A program made the translations under genes and the position numbers. 64,000 bases of DNA from contig NC_015666.1 in assembly GCF_000217715.1 (NCBI RefSeq), forward strand, positions 2,492,270 through 2,556,269, in the 5' to 3' direction. The notes under the pieces are model-generated. The model was not told where the DNA came from, did no database searches, and saw nothing but the letters and a program-made list of their open reading frames with translations. Positions within the stretch are counted from its first letter, which is position 1, and every line of letters starts with the position of its first letter. The stretch comes from Halopiger xanaduensis SH-6. GTDB lineage: Archaea > Halobacteriota > Halobacteria > Halobacteriales > Natrialbaceae. Positions 44,816-53,943 of the stretch are shown here, in pieces.

Positions 44816-44881
44816 ACGAGTGAACAAAAACATCGAGGGGACGAGTTAGCTGTTCGAACCGCCGAACGCGGGCCGTCCCGT

Positions 44882-45550
44882 TCAGTCCGAGGGCATCGGC
44901 GGTGCGGTCGTCTCCTCCTCCGCGACGTTCAGCTCCGAGGTGACGAGCGCCCGGTAGGCGCGTCGGAGGCGCTCCGAGAGCGCCTGGTGGGAGATTCCCA
45001 GTTCGTCGGAGAGCTCCTGCATCGAGACCTCTCGGGGAATCTCGAAGTAGCCGTGATCGATCGCTGCAACGAGCGTTTCGTACTGGCGCGCGGTGAGACC
45101 ACACTGGGAGTGGGTCTCCTCGGCCATGTCGAACAGGCGGACGATCGTCGGCGTTACGTCGTTGTCGACCAGTCGATCGTAGAGCGTGCTGACCGACTCG
45201 CGGTCGACGACGCGGACGCTCAGCAGCCACGTGTCGTTAGAGGCCGAGGCGGACAGCACCGTCCCGCCCTCCTCGAGGACGACCGTGAACGGATCGACGG
45301 TGTCCGGATCGAACTCGATGTCGTAGAGCCAGCGATCGCCGTCGCTGCTGATCATCGTGTACTCCTCGATTTCGGTGGATTCCGACAGGGCGGCTTCGAC
45401 CTCGTCCTGGGATGCCCCCGAGAGCCAGAGCCCGTGCCCGCTCGAGGCGATTACTCGCTCCATCTCACAGTTCAGTGATGGAACGGACTCGAACAGCTCG
45501 CCCAATCCGGTTCCGTCGGCCGGAATCTCGATGTCTGCGATTGATGTCAT
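44882..45550 (-). CDS. Bacterio-opsin activator HTH-10 family regulator
   Basis: This 222-aa protein has an N-terminal BAT-type sensing region (about 1-150, LNCEMERVIASSGHGLWLSG, CGLTARQYETLV) and a C-terminal HTH_10 (DHGYFEIPREVSMQELSDEL, ISHQALSERLRRAYRAL). It follows wtpAB on the same strand at 113 nt and may regulate the molybdate/tungstate or Mo-enzyme genes; this is inferred from position only. Confidence 0.85.
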   Translation of the reverse strand: MTSIADIEIPADGTGLGELFESVPSLNCEMERVIASSGHGLWLSGASQDEVEAALSESTEIEEYTMISSDGDRWLYDIEFDPDTVDPFTVVLEEGGTVLSASASNDTWLLSVRVVDRESVSTLYDRLVDNDVTPTIVRLFDMAEETHSQCGLTARQYETLVAAIDHGYFEIPREVSMQELSDELGISHQALSERLRRAYRALVTSELNVAEEETTAPPMPSD

Positions 45551-45663
45551 GAACTCATACTCTGCTACAGCAGGGATCGCAATAACCCCACTTCCAAAGA
45601 GATTAGCAACGCCGATAGCGACTATCCAGATTTTTTATCGCTTCTTTCAGTCCCTGACGAGAG

Positions 45664-46497
45664 TCAATAATTCCGAGGCGTTCCGACGAGTGCGCGCACG
45701 GCGACGACGGCGAGCAGCGTCACCGCGAGCAAGGCGAGCGCGATCGGCACGATCGCCTCGAGTCCCTCCGAGATGTAGGCGACGCGGATCTGTGTCGGCA
45801 TCGTCCGCGGGTTGTACGCGACCATCATCGTCGCGCCGAACTCGCCGAGCGCCCGGACGAACGTCAGCACGATTCCGGCGGCGATCGCGTTCCGGGCCAG
45901 CGGCAGCGACACCGCGCGGATCGTCTCGAGCGGTCCGTATCCCATCGATCGAGCCGCCTCCTCGAGTCGCGGGTCGACGCCGTCGAAGCCGGCCTTCGCG
46001 GTGACGACGAGGTACGGCGCGGCGACGAACGTCTGGGCGAGGATCACGCCCGCGCGGCTGTCCGTCAAGGGGACACCCAGCGCGGCGGCCGCGGCGCCGA
46101 TCGGCGTGTAGCGGCCGACGACGGTCAACAGCAACACGCCGCCGACGATCGGCGGGACCACGAGCGGGATGACGACGGCGGCCTCGACGAGCCGCTTGCC
46201 GCGGAAGCTCGCCCGCGAGAGGACGTACGCGAGCGGCACGCCGAAGACGGTCGCGATCGCCGTCGAGACGGGCGCCGTGAGCAGCGAGTTTCGGATCGCC
46301 GTCCGAACGGCTGGGTCCGCGAACCGCTCCAACACGTCGATCGACCCGATTTGCAGAACGAAGACGACGAAGGGGACGAGGAAGTACGCGAGCAGGACTG
46401 CCCCGAGCAGCGCCGGGACTGCTAGCCCGCTCGAGACGCGGCCGTACTCGAGTCCGATTCCGAGTCGCGCCCCACCGTTTCGATCGCCGTCGATCAC
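45664..46497 (-). CDS. wtpB: Tungstate/molybdate ABC transporter permease
   Basis: This 277-aa BPD-type permease has five to six helices (LAVPALLGAVLLAYFLVPFV, VEAAVVIPLVVPPIVGGVLL, ILAQTFVAAPYLVVTAKAG) and the EAA loop LEEAARSMGYGPLETIRAVS that docks with the ATPase. It overlaps wtpA by 4 nt (ATGA). No WtpC/ModC ATPase gene follows, so an ATPase must come from elsewhere. The specificity (Mo, W) is inferred from wtpA and the adjacent Mo-enzyme genes. Confidence 0.88.
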   Translation of the reverse strand: MIDGDRNGGARLGIGLEYGRVSSGLAVPALLGAVLLAYFLVPFVVFVLQIGSIDVLERFADPAVRTAIRNSLLTAPVSTAIATVFGVPLAYVLSRASFRGKRLVEAAVVIPLVVPPIVGGVLLLTVVGRYTPIGAAAAALGVPLTDSRAGVILAQTFVAAPYLVVTAKAGFDGVDPRLEEAARSMGYGPLETIRAVSLPLARNAIAAGIVLTFVRALGEFGATMMVAYNPRTMPTQIRVAYISEGLEAIVPIALALLAVTLLAVVAVRALVGTPRNY

Positions 46498-47513
46498 GGC
46501 TCGAACACCTCCGCTTCCGACTCCGACCCCGCCTCGGCCGCGCTCACGGCTCGAGCGGTAGCGTTCTCGAGCACCTCCGGGACGTCCCCGTGAGCGCGCG
46601 GCAGCGAGTCGTCAACGCGCAGGCCCCGATCGGTGAGCAGCGACGGGTTCGACGCGAGAAAGTCGACGAACTCGCGGCCGGCCGCCTGCGCGTCGCCGGT
46701 GGTACACACCGTCGCGCCATAGACGACGGGCGAGCCTCGAGTCGTATAGCCGTCGTCCGTGGTGTAGCTCGCGTCGGCATACTGCGACGCGTAGTCCGGA
46801 TTGCCGAAGTTGTACGCGTCGGGGAGCGTGCGGTAGGGCAGGTCGCGTTCGACGGCCATATTCTTGTAGGCGACCGCGCAGGCCCGATTGCCGGCCTCGA
46901 GGCCGGCCAGCAGTTGCGCCTCGTCGGGTTCCCGGTAGACGCGCTCGAGCATCGACTCCCGGAACCCCTCGAGGCCGTGTTCCCGCGCGGCCAGTTCGAA
47001 CAGGAGGACGGCGCGGTAGCCGAGGGGATCCAGATCGGGGTCGCTGATCGCAATCTCGTCCGGCCCGGCGTCGGCGAACACCTCGTACCACGGCTCGCCG
47101 TCTGCCAGGCGAGCGCCGAGGGCCGTCTCCGATGCGTAGACAATCACGACTTCGTTGGCTGCGAAGGTGAGATCCCAGTCGGCGTAGTCGGGCCGGAGTC
47201 GGTCCCGAAGCAGTCCGATGTCGGCGCTGATCGCGACGTCCGGCCGTTTGGTTCCGTCGCGAACCATCCGAACGACCGCGTTCGAGCCGTGGTACTCGCC
47301 CTCGTAACCGATCCCCGTCTCGGAGCGAAACGCGGGGCCGACGCCGTTCTCGAGGACGCTCGCGAGGCTGCCGGCCGAGAGAACCCGGACGCGGTCGCCG
47401 TCGGCGAGACAGCCGGCCGTGCCGACGGCGCCCAGCGTCGTTCCGGCCAGCGTCGCGAGGAGAGCGCGACGGCTCCCGGTCGGCCTCCCGGCGGTGCCGT
47501 CGGCGCGTCGCAT
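46494..47513 (-). CDS. wtpA: Tungstate/molybdate ABC transporter substrate-binding lipoprotein
   Basis: This 339-aa extracytoplasmic protein has GSRRALLATLAGTTLGAVGT, then lipobox AGC (Cys at about 34), so Tat lipoprotein export fits. Binding-fold motifs are RVLSAGSLASVLENGVGPAF, YHGSNAVVRMVRDGTKRPDV, FAANEVVIVYA and DPDLDPLGYRAVLLFELA, the WtpA type with Ser/Glu/Asp oxoanion ligands. ATG at 47513 has a TATA box 24-31 nt upstream. It is the first gene of a wtpAB unit in the cluster. Confidence 0.88.
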   Translation of the reverse strand: MRRADGTAGRPTGSRRALLATLAGTTLGAVGTAGCLADGDRVRVLSAGSLASVLENGVGPAFRSETGIGYEGEYHGSNAVVRMVRDGTKRPDVAISADIGLLRDRLRPDYADWDLTFAANEVVIVYASETALGARLADGEPWYEVFADAGPDEIAISDPDLDPLGYRAVLLFELAAREHGLEGFRESMLERVYREPDEAQLLAGLEAGNRACAVAYKNMAVERDLPYRTLPDAYNFGNPDYASQYADASYTTDDGYTTRGSPVVYGATVCTTGDAQAAGREFVDFLASNPSLLTDRGLRVDDSLPRAHGDVPEVLENATARAVSAAEAGSESEAEVFEP

Positions 47514-47536
47514 ACGCGGTTATCGAATCCCGCACA

Positions 47537-47556
47537 CAATATAACTGATTTCAGTT
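47537..47556 (-). promoter_or_regulatory. wtpA promoter: TATA box abutting a 14-bp palindrome
   Basis: TTATATTG (47537-47544, minus strand) lies 24-31 nt before ATG 47513. Directly upstream, aactga-tt-tcagtt (47543-47556) is a perfect 6+6 palindrome around a 2-nt centre, touching the TATA/BRE zone. This is where a repressor would block TBP/TFB. Oxoanion-responsive control is plausible but unproven. Confidence 0.5.
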
Positions 47557-47659
47557 CCTATTTTGTGGGAACGTAAACTCATATAGTTTCTTCAGCAGCG
47601 ATACTCGAGCGAATTCGCCCTGCAGCCGCGGCGAAAAGAGAGACGGTTACGGCCGCCGG

Positions 47660-48220
47660 TCAGTCAGCCGGCCGCTCGAACTCGAGCGGGTCGACCGAGC
47701 GGATCGCTTCAGCGAGCGTCTCGAGGCCGTCGTCGTGGCGACCGATCACGGGGCCGCCGACGTCGGCCGGCGACCGATCCCCGACGAGAATCGTCGGCAG
47801 CGGCGACGCCGAAAAGCCCTCCACGAGGACGATGTCGTAGCCGCGGCGCTCGAGGCGCTCGAGAGTGCTCGCGAGCGCCCGCATTTCCCGGATTTCCGAC
47901 GGTTCACGGTCGGTTCCGGACCCGAGACCGAACGGGTCCGATCCGAGTTCGTCCGGCGGATCCCGTTTTCCTCGAGTCGTGATGTCGAAGGTCAGTTCGG
48001 GCGTGATCCCGACGACGGTCTCTGCCCCTGTGGTTCGATGGCGGTGCGTGTCCGCGCCCGGCGTGTCGATCTCGATGTCGTGATGGATCGATTTGACGGT
48101 CGCGACGCGGTCGTCCTCGGCTAGTCGGGGCACGAGTTCCTCGACGAGCGTCGTCTTGCCCGAATCGCTCGGGCCGGCGAGACAGACGGCCCGCAGCCGC
48201 GGCCTCGAGTCGGCGGTCAT
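47660..48220 (-). CDS. mobB: Molybdopterin-guanine dinucleotide biosynthesis protein MobB
   Basis: This 186-aa P-loop protein has AVCLAGPSDSGKTTLVEELV (Walker A GPSDSGKT), TVKSIHHDIEIDTPGADTHRH and DIVLVEGFSASPLPTILVG, matching MobB. It assists MobA in attaching GMP to molybdopterin. It starts at ATG 48220, and the longer frame above is Arg-rich shadow. It lies 64 nt after TorD, within the Mo-enzyme cluster. MobA is not in the window. Confidence 0.9.
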   Translation of the reverse strand: MTADSRPRLRAVCLAGPSDSGKTTLVEELVPRLAEDDRVATVKSIHHDIEIDTPGADTHRHRTTGAETVVGITPELTFDITTRGKRDPPDELGSDPFGLGSGTDREPSEIREMRALASTLERLERRGYDIVLVEGFSASPLPTILVGDRSPADVGGPVIGRHDDGLETLAEAIRSVDPLEFERPAD

Positions 48221-48284
48221 ACGAGCGGGGTTCGTGGAGCGGCGGTAAGACGCGTTCGGACGACCGCGGCCGCCGACGCCTCGC

Positions 48285-49127
48285 TCACCGCGGCCCGTCG
48301 CGATCGCCCATCGGCATCCGGTCGCTTCCGGGCGTCGGTCCGGGCGACGGGCGCTGCTGTCCCTGACCTCCCGCCGGCGACTGCGACGGGCCGCCGCCGC
48401 AGGTGCCACAGCGGAAATCGCCGTCCTGGTCGGTGAAGTCCTCGAGCGGCGACGGCGGCGTCTCGGGGAAGACGTCGGGCTCGACGCCGAACCGGTCGGC
48501 GTCGGCCTCGACCAGCGCCACCACGAGATCCGCGAGCGCCCGGTAGAACGGGTCGTCGGCGTCCTCGTGGACCGTCTCGCGGAACCGCGGGAGCCACCGT
48601 CCGAGGTGGTCCTCGAGGAAGTCCGCCTGGGCGTTCGTCACGATTTCAACGCCCTTCTCGTCGCCGGTCTCCGCGAGGTAGGCCGTCTGCAGGGCCAGGT
48701 GGGAGACGAACTCGAGTTCGACGCAGAGGTGGTCGACGCGCTCGCGGTTGCCCTCCTCGAGGTCGAGGTCGAAGGCGCCGTAGAAGCCCGCGATATCGGC
48801 GAGTTTGTCGGTGTTGGTCACGAGCGTGCCCGGGCCGTACTCGACCTCGTACTGCTGGATCTCGCCGCCCTGCTCGAAGCCGAACAGGGCTGCGTAGGTC
48901 GAATAGCAGTCCTCGATCGCGTCGGGGTCGTTCGGGCTCTCTGCGGCGACGGTCTCGGCGGCCTCGCGGAGGTCGTCGTCCCTCAGCGCCGCGACTGATT
49001 CGACGAGTTGCTCGTCGAACTCGTCGGACTCCATCGCCTCGCGGAGGTCGTCGGTCGGCCGGTCGAACGCCAGCGACGCGAGCTTGTACAGTCGCGCGCG
49101 GTGGACGTGGTGGTCTGGTCGGGTCAT
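48285..49127 (-). CDS. TorD/DmsD family Mo-enzyme maturation chaperone
   Basis: This 280-aa helical chaperone inserts cofactor and supervises Tat export of the catalytic subunit. Motifs include RLYKLASLAFDRPTDDLREA, YSTYAALFGFEQGGEIQQYE (conserved E-x-x-Y region), FVSHLALQTAYL, and ADFLEDHLGRWLPRF. A low-complexity Gly/Pro/Gln C-terminus follows a CGTCGGG pair, which is unusual for TorD and might bind a metal or disorder. It starts 27 nt after the Fe-S subunit gene. Confidence 0.87.
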   Translation of the reverse strand: MTRPDHHVHRARLYKLASLAFDRPTDDLREAMESDEFDEQLVESVAALRDDDLREAAETVAAESPNDPDAIEDCYSTYAALFGFEQGGEIQQYEVEYGPGTLVTNTDKLADIAGFYGAFDLDLEEGNRERVDHLCVELEFVSHLALQTAYLAETGDEKGVEIVTNAQADFLEDHLGRWLPRFRETVHEDADDPFYRALADLVVALVEADADRFGVEPDVFPETPPSPLEDFTDQDGDFRCGTCGGGPSQSPAGGQGQQRPSPGPTPGSDRMPMGDRDGPR

Positions 49128-49154
49128 GGTGGTGTGCTGTATTGTCTGAGACGA

Positions 49155-50348
49155 TTACGTGATGTCCAGTCGGTACGCGTCGTGCTGGTCGTCGAAGCGA
49201 TCGCGCTCGTACCGGGGCTCCTCCATCGGAACGCGGGCGACCGTGTGGCCGTCCTTGTCGTAGCCGATGGCCTCCTCCTCGGTCACTTCGAACTCCTCGA
49301 TGCGCCACTCGGTCGAGCCCATCAGCTGGATCACGCCGCGGAGCTTGCGGTACTCCTCGTCGCCGCGGCGGGCCTTGCGGTAGGTCTCCTGGGCCTCCTC
49401 GACGCCCGGCCCGAACATCTGGTAGAGGTAGTCCGTCGGGACGTTGATCGGCGGGATGTAGTAGACGTTGGGCTCGAGGCCCAACTGCGGGTACAGCGGG
49501 AGCGCGACCTCGGCCTCGTGGACGAGGTAGTCGACGGGCGCGGAGGGGTCGGCCTGATCGGGCCGGTTGACCCAGCCGTGCATGCGGATCTTGCCCAGGC
49601 AGTTCTCGAAACACTGCGGGACGAGCCCCTGCTCGACCTTCGGGTAGCAGCCGACGCACTTCTGGGAGTTCATCTCGACGGGGTTGTAGATGGACTTCCC
49701 GTAGGGGCACGCGCGAACGCACTCCTGGAAGGACTGGCAGCTCTCCTCGTCGAGCAGGACGATGCCGTCCTCCTGGCGCTTGTAGATGGCCTGGACGGGA
49801 CAGCCGCCGGCGCAGGCGGCGAACGTGCAGTGGTTGCAGACCCGCGGGAGGTAGAAGAACCACGTCGGGTGGTGGTCCTCCTCGATGTGGGTGTCGGACT
49901 CGACGGCCTCGCCGGCCGGTTCGTCCTCGCCGAGGTTGGGCTGGGCCCAGTCCTCGTCCTCGGGGATGTAGCCCTCGATCCCCTCGCTGTGCATGGTGTC
50001 GGGGTCGTCGTCCATCGCCATCGACTCCCAGTCGAAGTCGCGGACCTCGAAGATCGTGTCGCCGTCGTAGACGCCGTCGGAGCCCCACTCCTGGACTCCG
50101 AGTCGGTCCAAGATCTCCTGGTCCCACCCGAGCGGGTAGGAGCCGTAGGGCTTGGTCTCGACGTTGTTCCAGAACATGTGCTCCTGGCCCTCGTTGTTGG
50201 TCCAGGTCGTCTTACACGACAGCGAGCACGTCTGGCACGCGATACACTTGTTCAGGTCGAACACTGCCCCCCACTGTCGCTCCGGACGCGCTTCCGGGTA
50301 GGGGTACTCCATCTCGCGGCCGATCTGCCAGTTGTAGACTTCTGCCAT
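49155..50348 (-). CDS. NarH/EbdB-like Fe-S electron-transfer subunit
   Basis: This 397-aa protein has four ferredoxin-type Cys groups: CIACQTCSLSC (C35, C38, C41, C45), CNHCTFAACAGGC, CQSFQECVRACPYG, and KCVGCYPKVEQGLVPQCFENC. In the third group the aromatic/Phe position where NarH-type subunits have Trp/Tyr suggests a 3Fe-4S cluster. It would carry electrons between the catalytic subunit and a heme or membrane partner. It lies 17 nt after the catalytic gene with GAGGTGACC (50353-50361). No signal peptide is present, so it would be exported together with the catalytic partner. Confidence 0.9.
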   Translation of the reverse strand: MAEVYNWQIGREMEYPYPEARPERQWGAVFDLNKCIACQTCSLSCKTTWTNNEGQEHMFWNNVETKPYGSYPLGWDQEILDRLGVQEWGSDGVYDGDTIFEVRDFDWESMAMDDDPDTMHSEGIEGYIPEDEDWAQPNLGEDEPAGEAVESDTHIEEDHHPTWFFYLPRVCNHCTFAACAGGCPVQAIYKRQEDGIVLLDEESCQSFQECVRACPYGKSIYNPVEMNSQKCVGCYPKVEQGLVPQCFENCLGKIRMHGWVNRPDQADPSAPVDYLVHEAEVALPLYPQLGLEPNVYYIPPINVPTDYLYQMFGPGVEEAQETYRKARRGDEEYRKLRGVIQLMGSTEWRIEEFEVTEEEAIGYDKDGHTVARVPMEEPRYERDRFDDQHDAYRLDIT

Positions 50349-50365
50349 TGTTGGTCACCTCGTAG

Positions 50366-53300
50366 TTAATCCGATTCGCTCGTGTAACCGCCCTTCAGGT
50401 ACTGTTCCATCCGGTCGTCTTCCTGCGTCGGCCGGACGCCCTCATCGACTGGTCGCCAGTTGCCGCCGGGCTCGCCGTCCTCGTTCACGCCGCCGTCTTC
50501 GGCCTTCTCGATCTTGACGAACGACTCCTTGGGCGCGCCGTTGGCGGCGTGGACGTCGGGCTCGAAGCCGACGTCCATGTTCTGCCCGAGCATGTCCTTG
50601 CGGGGCATCGAGTCGGTCAGCCACGTCCGGCGCAGCCACGTCGAGGTCATCGACTGGTGGCCGCCGCTGCGGTACATCGACACGTAGTTCGTGTCCTCGG
50701 ACTGGGCCTTGCCGTCGTCGCGCTCCTGCTGGGCCTCGTAGGACTTGTGGGACGTCTGGCTGACGTTCATCCAGCTGCGAGTGACCCCGCGCGGGAGGCT
50801 CGGCTGGAAGCGGACCCGCATCAGCGCGCGGGTGTACTCGGTCTCCTCGTCGTCGGGGTCGTAGCCCGGGAACGGCCGGTCGGACGGGTCGGCGTCGACC
50901 CACACGTAGTCGCCATCCTGTAAGTCCTCCTCGCGGGCGTCCTCTGGGTTCATCTCGACGTAGCCCTCGCCCACGAACGGCTTGCGCTGGTCGAAGGAGT
51001 CGCGCTCCGTCTTGCGACCCTGGTCGCCGAAGTTACTCCACCAGACCGCCATCTCCTCGAGGTCGGCGCCGAAGGTGTGGGTCCCGTGGCGGTACTTCGG
51101 CGTCATGTAGACGTAGTCGTAGCCCTCGTCGAGGTCGGTCAGCGGGTGGCTGGTATCGACCAGTTCCGACGGCGTCCGGACCTCGTTGCGGACCTGCCGA
51201 TCGTTGGTGTCGCGGGCCTTCTCCTCGCTGTCCCAGTCGCGGTCGTCGGGCGTCTCGGGCGCAACCACCGGACTGTCGCTGTCGTCGACGATGACGTTCG
51301 GCTCGTACGGCGTCGCGTCCATCGGCTCCCGATGGAGGGGAATGTGCTCGCCGGCCTCGGCGAACTCCTCCTCCTCGCGGAAGAACTCGAGCCGCCCGGT
51401 CTTCGTGTACCAGGGCTGGGAGTCCTGGGTCTGCTCGTTGCCGACGTGCTTGGGGTAGGTCCGGGTCATGATGATCGCAGGCGTCCCCTCGCGGGCGTCT
51501 TCCAGCAGGTCCTCGACGTCGTAGCCCTTGACGGCGTTGGAGTTGTCGAGGATGCGCTGGAGGTACGGTTTGGCCTGGTACTCCTCCTCGTCGATGAACG
51601 CCCAGTAGTCGGTAAACCGGTCGTCGCCGGTGAGTTCGGCGAGCTTCTCGGCGACGCCCTTGTAGTGTTGGGTGTCGTTTAGGGTGTTGTAGATCCGGTC
51701 GAGCTCCGTCTCCGGCATCGTCGTGATGAAGGGGTTCGTGACGGAGGCGGTGATGTCGTGGACGTGGTGTTCGGCCCACGAGTCCGCCGGGAAGACGATG
51801 TCGGAGTACTCGCAGGTCATCGACCACCACCACTCGTTGGTGAAGAAGGCCTCGATGTCGCCGGTGCGCAGGGCCTTCTCGATGATCTTGTAGGCGCCTT
51901 TGGCGTTGCCGAGGATGGAGTTCGAGCCGGACACCCAGATCGACTTCGTGGGCGTGTGCATGTGCGAGTCGCCCTGGAAGTACTCGCCGTCGACCTTCAG
52001 CGGCTTGTCGAGGTTGGTATAGAAGTGCGCCGAGTGGGCGTCCCAGCGCTTGTCGGTGCGAGCCTCCGCGTCGGGATCGAGTTCGGGATCGAACGGATCC
52101 TCGTTGGCGTACTGCCCGACGCCGTTGAAGTAGGCCATCCGGTAGTTCCCGGAGTAGGAGCCGACGTTCCCGGTCTGGTAGCCGACGTTGCGCGTCAGCG
52201 ACGCCAGCAGGAACGCGGCGCGGCCGTGCTGGTCGGCGTTCGCGTAGTGGTTCGGCCCCATCCCGGTTAGCAGCATCGTGCTCTGCTGGTTGTCCGCGAA
52301 GTCCTGAGCTAAGTTCTCGACGGCCTGCGGGTCCGTCCCCGTGACCTCGGCGGTCGACTCGAGGTCCCAGGTCTCGGTCAGGTGCTCCTTGATCAGGTCG
52401 AAGACCGTCCGGACTTCGACGGTGCTGCCGTCGGCGAGTTCGACCTCGAACTCGCCCTCGATCGTCGCGGGGACGTCGAAGTCGTCGCCGACGTCGTCGC
52501 GGGTGACCGACTCGAACTCGCCGCTCTCGTCGTTGCGGACGACGAAGTCGCCCCACTCGCGGCGGAGTTCCTCGGTGATGACCTGATCGTCGATGTCCGT
52601 CACGTCGACGCCGGGCCGGTCGGCGTCGTCGGCCACGGCCTCGGTCTTCTCGAGGTCGGCGGGTTCGTAGTCCGAGAAGACGTCGCTGGCGCGGAGGAGT
52701 TCGTTGTCGTCCATCCGGACCAGCAGCGGGAGGTCCGTGTGTTTGCGGACGTACTCCGTGTCGTAGAGCTCCTGCTCCATGATGACCCGCGCGGCGCCGA
52801 GGAACAGCGCCGAGTCGGTCGCCGGGCGGACCGTGATGAGCTCGTCGCACTTCGAGGCCGTGGCGTTGTAGTCGGTGAAGATGCCGGTGAGCTTCGACCC
52901 TTTGAGCTTGGCCTCGGTCAGCCAGTGACAGTCGGCCATCTTCGAGGTCAGGTAATTGATGCCGTCGAGCACGATGTGGTCCGCGTACTCGATGCTCGCG
53001 AGGTCGAAGTCGACCGTCTGCTGGCCGGTCACCATCGTGTGGCCCGGCGGCAGGTCGGTGTGGAACGAGTAGTTGTCGAGCCCCATTGCGCCCAGGGCCT
53101 CGTCCTCCGAGACGTCCCGGACGTAGTTGTCCAGCAGCGCCATCGAGTTGGCGTTGCGGTACTGGCCGAACAGCTTGATGACGCCGAGCAGCGGCATCCC
53201 GCCGCGGAACTTCATCGTCCGGACGCCGGCGCCCTGGGTCTCCTCGACGACGCGCTCGTCGTAGCCCTGCTCGAGCAGCGACTCCATCCCGCTCTCGCCG

Positions 53301-53932
53301 CTGTACTGCTGGGCGAGCTCGAGGAAGGTCTGAGCGGCGTACTCGTGGGCCTCCTCCTGGGAGACCTCGACGAAGTCGTCCTCGCCGCGCTGGGCGTACT
53401 CGGTGGGCATGGAGCCGTCGTCGTCGCGCGGGAAGCCGTCGTCGACCCACTGCTTGAACCCCTCGCGGATCATCGGGGCCTTGACGCGGCGTTCGTTGTA
53501 GAAGCGCTCGACCATCGCCAGGCCCTTGTTACAGACGCGGGGGTCCCAGCGCTGGGAGGACTGGTTGCCCTGCAGGTCCGTCGCCTCGCCGTAGTTCATC
53601 GACGGACCGAGGCGGGTGATCTGGCCGTTCTTGACGGTCGCCTCGAGGTAGCAGTTGTGGGTGTCGTTGGGCGTACACGTGAGCATGTAGGAGTCGTCGG
53701 GCTCCCAGATGTCCCGGTACTTCTGATCCCACTCCTCGTTTGGGTACTCCTCGAGGGGGTTCATCTCGACCTCGGGGCCGCCCTCGTCGTCGGCGGCTTC
53801 CTCGGGACTCAGCCGGCGGTAGCCGAGGAATCCGAGCCCGGACGCGCCGGCGAGTCCGGCGGCCGCCGCACCGAGCTCGCGGCGGGTCAGATTCAGTCCG
53901 CCGTCCTCGGCGTCGGCCTCCCCGTCACTCAT
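50366..53932 (-). CDS. Mo/W-bisPGD oxidoreductase catalytic subunit, Tat-exported (NarG/type II-like)
   Basis: This 1188-aa complex iron-sulfur molybdoenzyme has Tat motif LTRRELGAAAAGLAGASGLG (about 15-34). The N-terminal cluster site is C86-x7-C94 ... C134 (TCTPNDTHNC, RVCNKG), not the usual CxxxCxxxC or HxxxCxxxC. The likely Mo ligand Asp293 lies in HTDLPPGHTMVTGQQT, like type II enzymes (nitrate, selenate, chlorate reductases, ethylbenzene and DMS dehydrogenases). Bis-MGD contacts in LLTGMGPNHYANADQ are visible. A tail after about 1100 is divergent. ATG 53932 has GAGGTGG (53937-53943). The substrate is unknown. It is the first gene of the cluster. Confidence 0.87.
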   Translation of the reverse strand: MSDGEADAEDGGLNLTRRELGAAAAGLAGASGLGFLGYRRLSPEEAADDEGGPEVEMNPLEEYPNEEWDQKYRDIWEPDDSYMLTCTPNDTHNCYLEATVKNGQITRLGPSMNYGEATDLQGNQSSQRWDPRVCNKGLAMVERFYNERRVKAPMIREGFKQWVDDGFPRDDDGSMPTEYAQRGEDDFVEVSQEEAHEYAAQTFLELAQQYSGESGMESLLEQGYDERVVEETQGAGVRTMKFRGGMPLLGVIKLFGQYRNANSMALLDNYVRDVSEDEALGAMGLDNYSFHTDLPPGHTMVTGQQTVDFDLASIEYADHIVLDGINYLTSKMADCHWLTEAKLKGSKLTGIFTDYNATASKCDELITVRPATDSALFLGAARVIMEQELYDTEYVRKHTDLPLLVRMDDNELLRASDVFSDYEPADLEKTEAVADDADRPGVDVTDIDDQVITEELRREWGDFVVRNDESGEFESVTRDDVGDDFDVPATIEGEFEVELADGSTVEVRTVFDLIKEHLTETWDLESTAEVTGTDPQAVENLAQDFADNQQSTMLLTGMGPNHYANADQHGRAAFLLASLTRNVGYQTGNVGSYSGNYRMAYFNGVGQYANEDPFDPELDPDAEARTDKRWDAHSAHFYTNLDKPLKVDGEYFQGDSHMHTPTKSIWVSGSNSILGNAKGAYKIIEKALRTGDIEAFFTNEWWWSMTCEYSDIVFPADSWAEHHVHDITASVTNPFITTMPETELDRIYNTLNDTQHYKGVAEKLAELTGDDRFTDYWAFIDEEEYQAKPYLQRILDNSNAVKGYDVEDLLEDAREGTPAIIMTRTYPKHVGNEQTQDSQPWYTKTGRLEFFREEEEFAEAGEHIPLHREPMDATPYEPNVIVDDSDSPVVAPETPDDRDWDSEEKARDTNDRQVRNEVRTPSELVDTSHPLTDLDEGYDYVYMTPKYRHGTHTFGADLEEMAVWWSNFGDQGRKTERDSFDQRKPFVGEGYVEMNPEDAREEDLQDGDYVWVDADPSDRPFPGYDPDDEETEYTRALMRVRFQPSLPRGVTRSWMNVSQTSHKSYEAQQERDDGKAQSEDTNYVSMYRSGGHQSMTSTWLRRTWLTDSMPRKDMLGQNMDVGFEPDVHAANGAPKESFVKIEKAEDGGVNEDGEPGGNWRPVDEGVRPTQEDDRMEQYLKGGYTSESD

Positions 53933-53936
53933 CGTA

Positions 53937-53943
53937 CCACCTC
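53937..53943 (-). promoter_or_regulatory. Shine-Dalgarno of the Mo-oxidoreductase gene
   Basis: GAGGTGG lies 4 nt before ATG 53932 and fixes this start over the Met five codons upstream. In the 274-nt gap to the Mrp paralogue the GC content falls toward 54060-54130 (tattcttta), consistent with a promoter. Confidence 0.6.

Noticed and set aside
44709-44881. Minus-strand open frame ending near the HTH-10 gene
   Set aside because: Its sequence overlaps the repeat-like gap and shows no domain; it is treated as repeat-derived noise.
50366-53932. Assignment of the catalytic subunit as dissimilatory nitrate reductase NarG
   Set aside because: The N-terminal Cys pattern differs from NarG, no NarI or nitrate transporter is nearby, and type II homologues with other substrates fit equally.
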